DNA of 64,000 nucleotides from Pedobacter sp. MC2016-15 (GTDB taxonomy: Bacteria > Bacteroidota > Bacteroidia > Sphingobacteriales > Sphingobacteriaceae), in contig NZ_JAPIVS010000002.1 of NCBI RefSeq assembly GCF_026239695.1, positions 558,001-622,000 of the forward strand, read 5' to 3'. The notes beneath the pieces were generated by a model. That model was not told the origin of the DNA. It ran no database searches and saw only the letters and a program-made list of their open reading frames with translations. Of the stretch, positions 61,376 through 64,000 are shown in pieces. Position numbers and translations under genes: made by a program. Positions within the stretch are counted from its first letter, which is position 1. Each line of letters opens with the position of its first letter.

Positions 61376-62392
61376 ATGACTAAAATTCTAATTATCTATA
61401 CCGGAGGAACCATTGGTATGGTCAATGACGCGCAAACCGGCGCGTTGATTCCTTTCGATTTTAAACAGATCCAGCAGAATGTTCCTGAACTTGCCCGTCT
61501 CAACTATCAGCTGGATGTGCACTCCTTTGATCCGATACTGGATTCCTCTAATATGAATCCTGTGATCTGGGCGGAACTGGCTGGCATTATCGGTGATTCA
61601 TACCACGACTATGATGGATTTGTGATCCTCCATGGCTCTGATACCATGGCTTACACCGCTTCGGCACTCAGCTTCATGCTCAAGAACCTGAACAAACCCG
61701 TAGTATTAACGGGTTCGCAGTTGCCTATAGGAGAGATCAGGACTGATGCCAAGGAGAACCTGATCACGGCACTGGAGATCGTAGCTACAAAAAACAAGGG
61801 GAAGGCAATGGTGCCCGAGGTCTGTATCTATTTCGATTACCAGCTGTTCAGGGGTAACCGAGCCATCAAATACAATTCAGAGAAATTTGAAGCCTTTTTG
61901 TCGCCCAATTACCATATCCTGGCAGAAGCAGGAGTAAACCTGTCATTTTACTCAAACTACATCAATCCACATCCGCTGGAGGAACTGAGAATACAATCCC
62001 GTTTCAATGCCAACATCGGTGTGCTGAAGTTATATCCCGGTATTACGCCACAGGCTGTACAAGCCATCACACGGTCGTCCGTGGATGCGATCATCCTGGA
62101 AACTTTCGGCTCGGGTAATACCACTACTGCTTCATGGTTTATCGCAAGTTTGCAGGAGGCCATAGACCAGGATAAGCTGATTGTAGATATCTCTCAGTGC
62201 CAGGGTGGTTCTGTGGAGCTGGGCAAATATGAAACCAGCAAACGCTTACAGCAGATGGGCATCATCAGCGGCTTTGACATGACCTTTGAGGCTACGGTGA
62301 CTAAGCTGATGTACCTGATGGGTCAGGATCTTTCCCATGCACAGATTGCCTTTCTGATGGAACAATCCATCCGGGGTGAGTTAACTTCTTAA
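61376..62392 (+). CDS. ansA: type I asparaginase
   Basis: A 338-residue cytosolic L-asparaginase (asparagine to aspartate and ammonia). It has catalytic Thr in IIYTGGTIGM (about 5-14) and the second site in VILHGSDTMAYTASALSFML (about 82-101, Thr-Asp-x-Met). Also present are VVLTGSQLPIGEIRTDAKENL, CIYFDYQLFRGNRAIKYNSE and the C-terminal half ending SQCQGGSVELGKYETS. No signal peptide is present, which is type I. It directly follows the TatD gene. Confidence 0.95.
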   Translation: MTKILIIYTGGTIGMVNDAQTGALIPFDFKQIQQNVPELARLNYQLDVHSFDPILDSSNMNPVIWAELAGIIGDSYHDYDGFVILHGSDTMAYTASALSFMLKNLNKPVVLTGSQLPIGEIRTDAKENLITALEIVATKNKGKAMVPEVCIYFDYQLFRGNRAIKYNSEKFEAFLSPNYHILAEAGVNLSFYSNYINPHPLEELRIQSRFNANIGVLKLYPGITPQAVQAITRSSVDAIILETFGSGNTTTASWFIASLQEAIDQDKLIVDISQCQGGSVELGKYETSKRLQQMGIISGFDMTFEATVTKLMYLMGQDLSHAQIAFLMEQSIRGELTS

Positions 62393-62460
62393 AGTAAAAC
62401 TTGTGTAAGAAGGACATTTAGAACATCAATCCAAGGATATTAAACTTATTTTTGAATATC

Positions 62461-63861
62461 ATGAAGATAGAGCAAATTTATACCGGTTGCCTTGCTGAAG
62501 CAGCTTACTATATAGAGAGTAACGGCGAGGCTGCAATCATTGATCCGCTGCGCGAAGTTCAACCCTATCTGAAAAAGGCAGAACAGGCTGGTGCCCGTAT
62601 CAAATATATCTTTGAAACACATTTTCATGCCGACTTCGTCTCGGGCCATGTAGACCTTGCGAAGCATTCAGGTGCGGAGATCATTTACGGCCCCACGGCA
62701 GTAACCAATTTTGATTCTCATATAGCTGAAGACGCTGAGGTTTTTTACATCGGCGAACTCAGTATTAAAACATTACATACTCCCGGGCATACTCCGGAAT
62801 CTACAACATACCTGCTGAGCGATAAGGATGGTAAACCTTATTGTATTTTTACGGGGGACACCTTGTTTATTGGCGACGTAGGCAGGCCAGACCTGGTGCA
62901 AAAGGGAACGCAAACAATGGAGGAGATGGCAGGAGTGCTGTACGATTCGCTGCATGCTAAAATCCTGACACTGCCGGATGATATCCTGGTATACCCTGCC
63001 CATGGTGCAGGCTCATCCTGTGGAAAGAACATGAGCAAGGAGACCTTTGACACGCTGGGAAACCAGAAACAGGTAAACTATGCGCTGAAAGCAAAGAGCA
63101 GGGAAGAGTTCATTGAGCAGGTAACCGATGGTATTTTACCGCCGCCGCAGTACTTTGCCAAAAATGCGGCCATGAACAAACAAGGCTATGCGAGTTTTGC
63201 TGATGTACAGAAAAAGGGAAATGTTCCTTTTTCAGCTGAGGAATTTGAAGCTACGGCAAACCATACAGGTGCATTGCTCTTAGATACGAGGGATCCTCAG
63301 AAATTTGCTTCAGGATTTATTCCGCGCTCAATCAATATTGGTCTGGGCGGACAATTTGCGCCCTGGGTAGGTGCTCTGATAACCGACCTGAAACAACCGC
63401 TATTGCTGATCGTGGAAGATGGCAAAGCCGGGGAAGCGATTACACGCCTGGCAAGGGTTGGATACGACTACACCATAGGTTACCTGGAAGGTGGAATCGC
63501 AGCCTGGAAAGCAGCAGGAAAAGAACTGGACACTGTCACTTCAGTATCCGTGCAGGACTTTGAAGCAAGGCTGAATGAAAATCCTGCATTATCTATCCTG
63601 GATGTTCGCAAACCTGGTGAATATGAGGCAGGACATCTGGAATCTGCAGATAGCCGTCCGCTTGATTATATCAACGACTGGACGAATGAGGTCAACCCCT
63701 CAGGAACGTATTACCTGCATTGTGCAGGTGGTTACAGATCGATGGTAGCTGCATCTATATTAAAGGCCAGGGGTGTGGATAATGTGATCGATGTTGCAGG
63801 CGGATATGCCGCGATCAAAACTACCGGTTTAACAAGAACAGATACTATTGCCTCACACTAA
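62461..63861 (+). CDS. MBL-fold/rhodanese persulfide dioxygenase-like protein
   Basis: A 466-residue cytosolic protein. The N-terminal metallo-beta-lactamase domain of ETHE1/CstB type has HFHADFVSGH (about 54-63), HTPGHTPES and FTGDTLFIGDVGRPDL (about 133-148). It is followed by two rhodanese domains: about 255-350 (LLLDTRDPQKFASGFIPRSINIGL, lacking the active Cys) and about 365-460 (LSILDVRKPGEYEAGHLESA...YLHCAGGYRSMVAASIL with Cys in CAGGYR). This architecture oxidises persulfides to sulfite/thiosulfate. ypdA follows 22 bases later, supporting use of bacillithiol persulfide as substrate. The start ATG at 62461 is preferred to the TTG nine bases upstream. Confidence 0.92.
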   Translation: MKIEQIYTGCLAEAAYYIESNGEAAIIDPLREVQPYLKKAEQAGARIKYIFETHFHADFVSGHVDLAKHSGAEIIYGPTAVTNFDSHIAEDAEVFYIGELSIKTLHTPGHTPESTTYLLSDKDGKPYCIFTGDTLFIGDVGRPDLVQKGTQTMEEMAGVLYDSLHAKILTLPDDILVYPAHGAGSSCGKNMSKETFDTLGNQKQVNYALKAKSREEFIEQVTDGILPPPQYFAKNAAMNKQGYASFADVQKKGNVPFSAEEFEATANHTGALLLDTRDPQKFASGFIPRSINIGLGGQFAPWVGALITDLKQPLLLIVEDGKAGEAITRLARVGYDYTIGYLEGGIAAWKAAGKELDTVTSVSVQDFEARLNENPALSILDVRKPGEYEAGHLESADSRPLDYINDWTNEVNPSGTYYLHCAGGYRSMVAASILKARGVDNVIDVAGGYAAIKTTGLTRTDTIASH

Positions 63862-63883
63862 GATATAAGGAACTGATTGACGA

Positions 63884-64000
63884 ATGGAAGAATATGACGT
63901 ACTGATTGTAGGTGCGGGCCCGATAGGACTGGCCTGTGGCATAGAAGCGATAAAAGCTGGCCTGAGCTACATTATTGTAGACAAAGGGGCCCTGGTAAAC
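63884..64000 (+). CDS. ypdA: YpdA-type bacillithiol disulfide reductase (partial, cut by window end)
   Basis: The first 39 codons are present: [34 protein letters not shown]. The FAD-binding G-x-G-x-x-G lies at residues 10-15. The [13 protein letters not shown] opening is characteristic of the YpdA/Bdr NADPH-dependent bacillithiol disulfide reductases. It lies 22 bases after the MBL-rhodanese gene and is probably cotranscribed with it. The rest of the gene is outside the window. Confidence 0.85.
   Translation, partial: MEEYDVLIVGAGPIGLACGIEAIKAGLSYIIVDKGALVN

Overview
The window reads as chromosome of a Sphingobacteriaceae bacterium, most likely Pedobacter or a close relative. Supporting signs are Bacteroidota-type promoters (TTG, about 20 bases, then TAnnTTTG) in front of several genes, few Shine-Dalgarno sequences, and typical Bacteroidota gene sets: a PadR-PspC pair, an MG2/plug outer-membrane protein, OmpP1/FadL, an OstA-like protein, tandem rhomboid proteases after mutL, GH3/beta-lactamase-type hydrolase, and bacillithiol genes. 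The genus is inferred from protein style, not measured.

Layout. 0-6 kb: the end of an unknown gene, rlmF overlapping a diadenylate-cyclase-like gene, an unlisted 52-residue membrane protein, an amino acid permease, and a padR-pspC operon. 6-15.7 kb: a large MG2/plug protein, a nitroreductase, fadL plus a GDSL lipoprotein, a DUF2807 protein, a GXWXG/DUF4334 protein, msrA, a 2-oxoglutarate/Fe(II) oxygenase and tRNA-Thr(UGU). 15.8-27 kb: a serine hydrolase, the mutL-rhomboid-rhomboid-EEP operon, cysS, an NTF2-like protein, a glycerophosphodiesterase homologue that has lost catalytic residues, and a GT87 mannosyltransferase-like protein.

27.1-33.5 kb is an accessory island. It holds a small HMA-like ORF, a heavily self-complementary noncoding block of about 370 bases, an overlapping pair (XRE-like regulator plus unknown basic protein), a pair of a short acidic protein and a HEPN-like protein, a region of long inverted repeats and 20-base-period repeats, a Panacea-domain antitoxin-like gene, and a three-gene HipBST toxin-antitoxin operon with three evenly spaced operators. 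This is the part most likely to hold an undescribed system.

33.5-64 kb returns to housekeeping genes: lytic transglycosylase, pseudouridine synthase with a repetitive basic tail, lactonase, bshA, tilS, OstA-like protein, ITPase, a SurA-type chaperone pair with MoxR, uvrA, nnr, an ECF sigma/anti-sigma pair, lipA, ytxJ, ribH, recF with a DciA-like gene, two FKBP isomerases, ndk, nrnA, TatD nuclease, asparaginase, an MBL-rhodanese protein and the start of ypdA. bshA, ytxJ, ypdA and the MBL-rhodanese protein together point to bacillithiol and persulfide metabolism. I saw no CRISPR array, prophage, rRNA operon or intact transposase.
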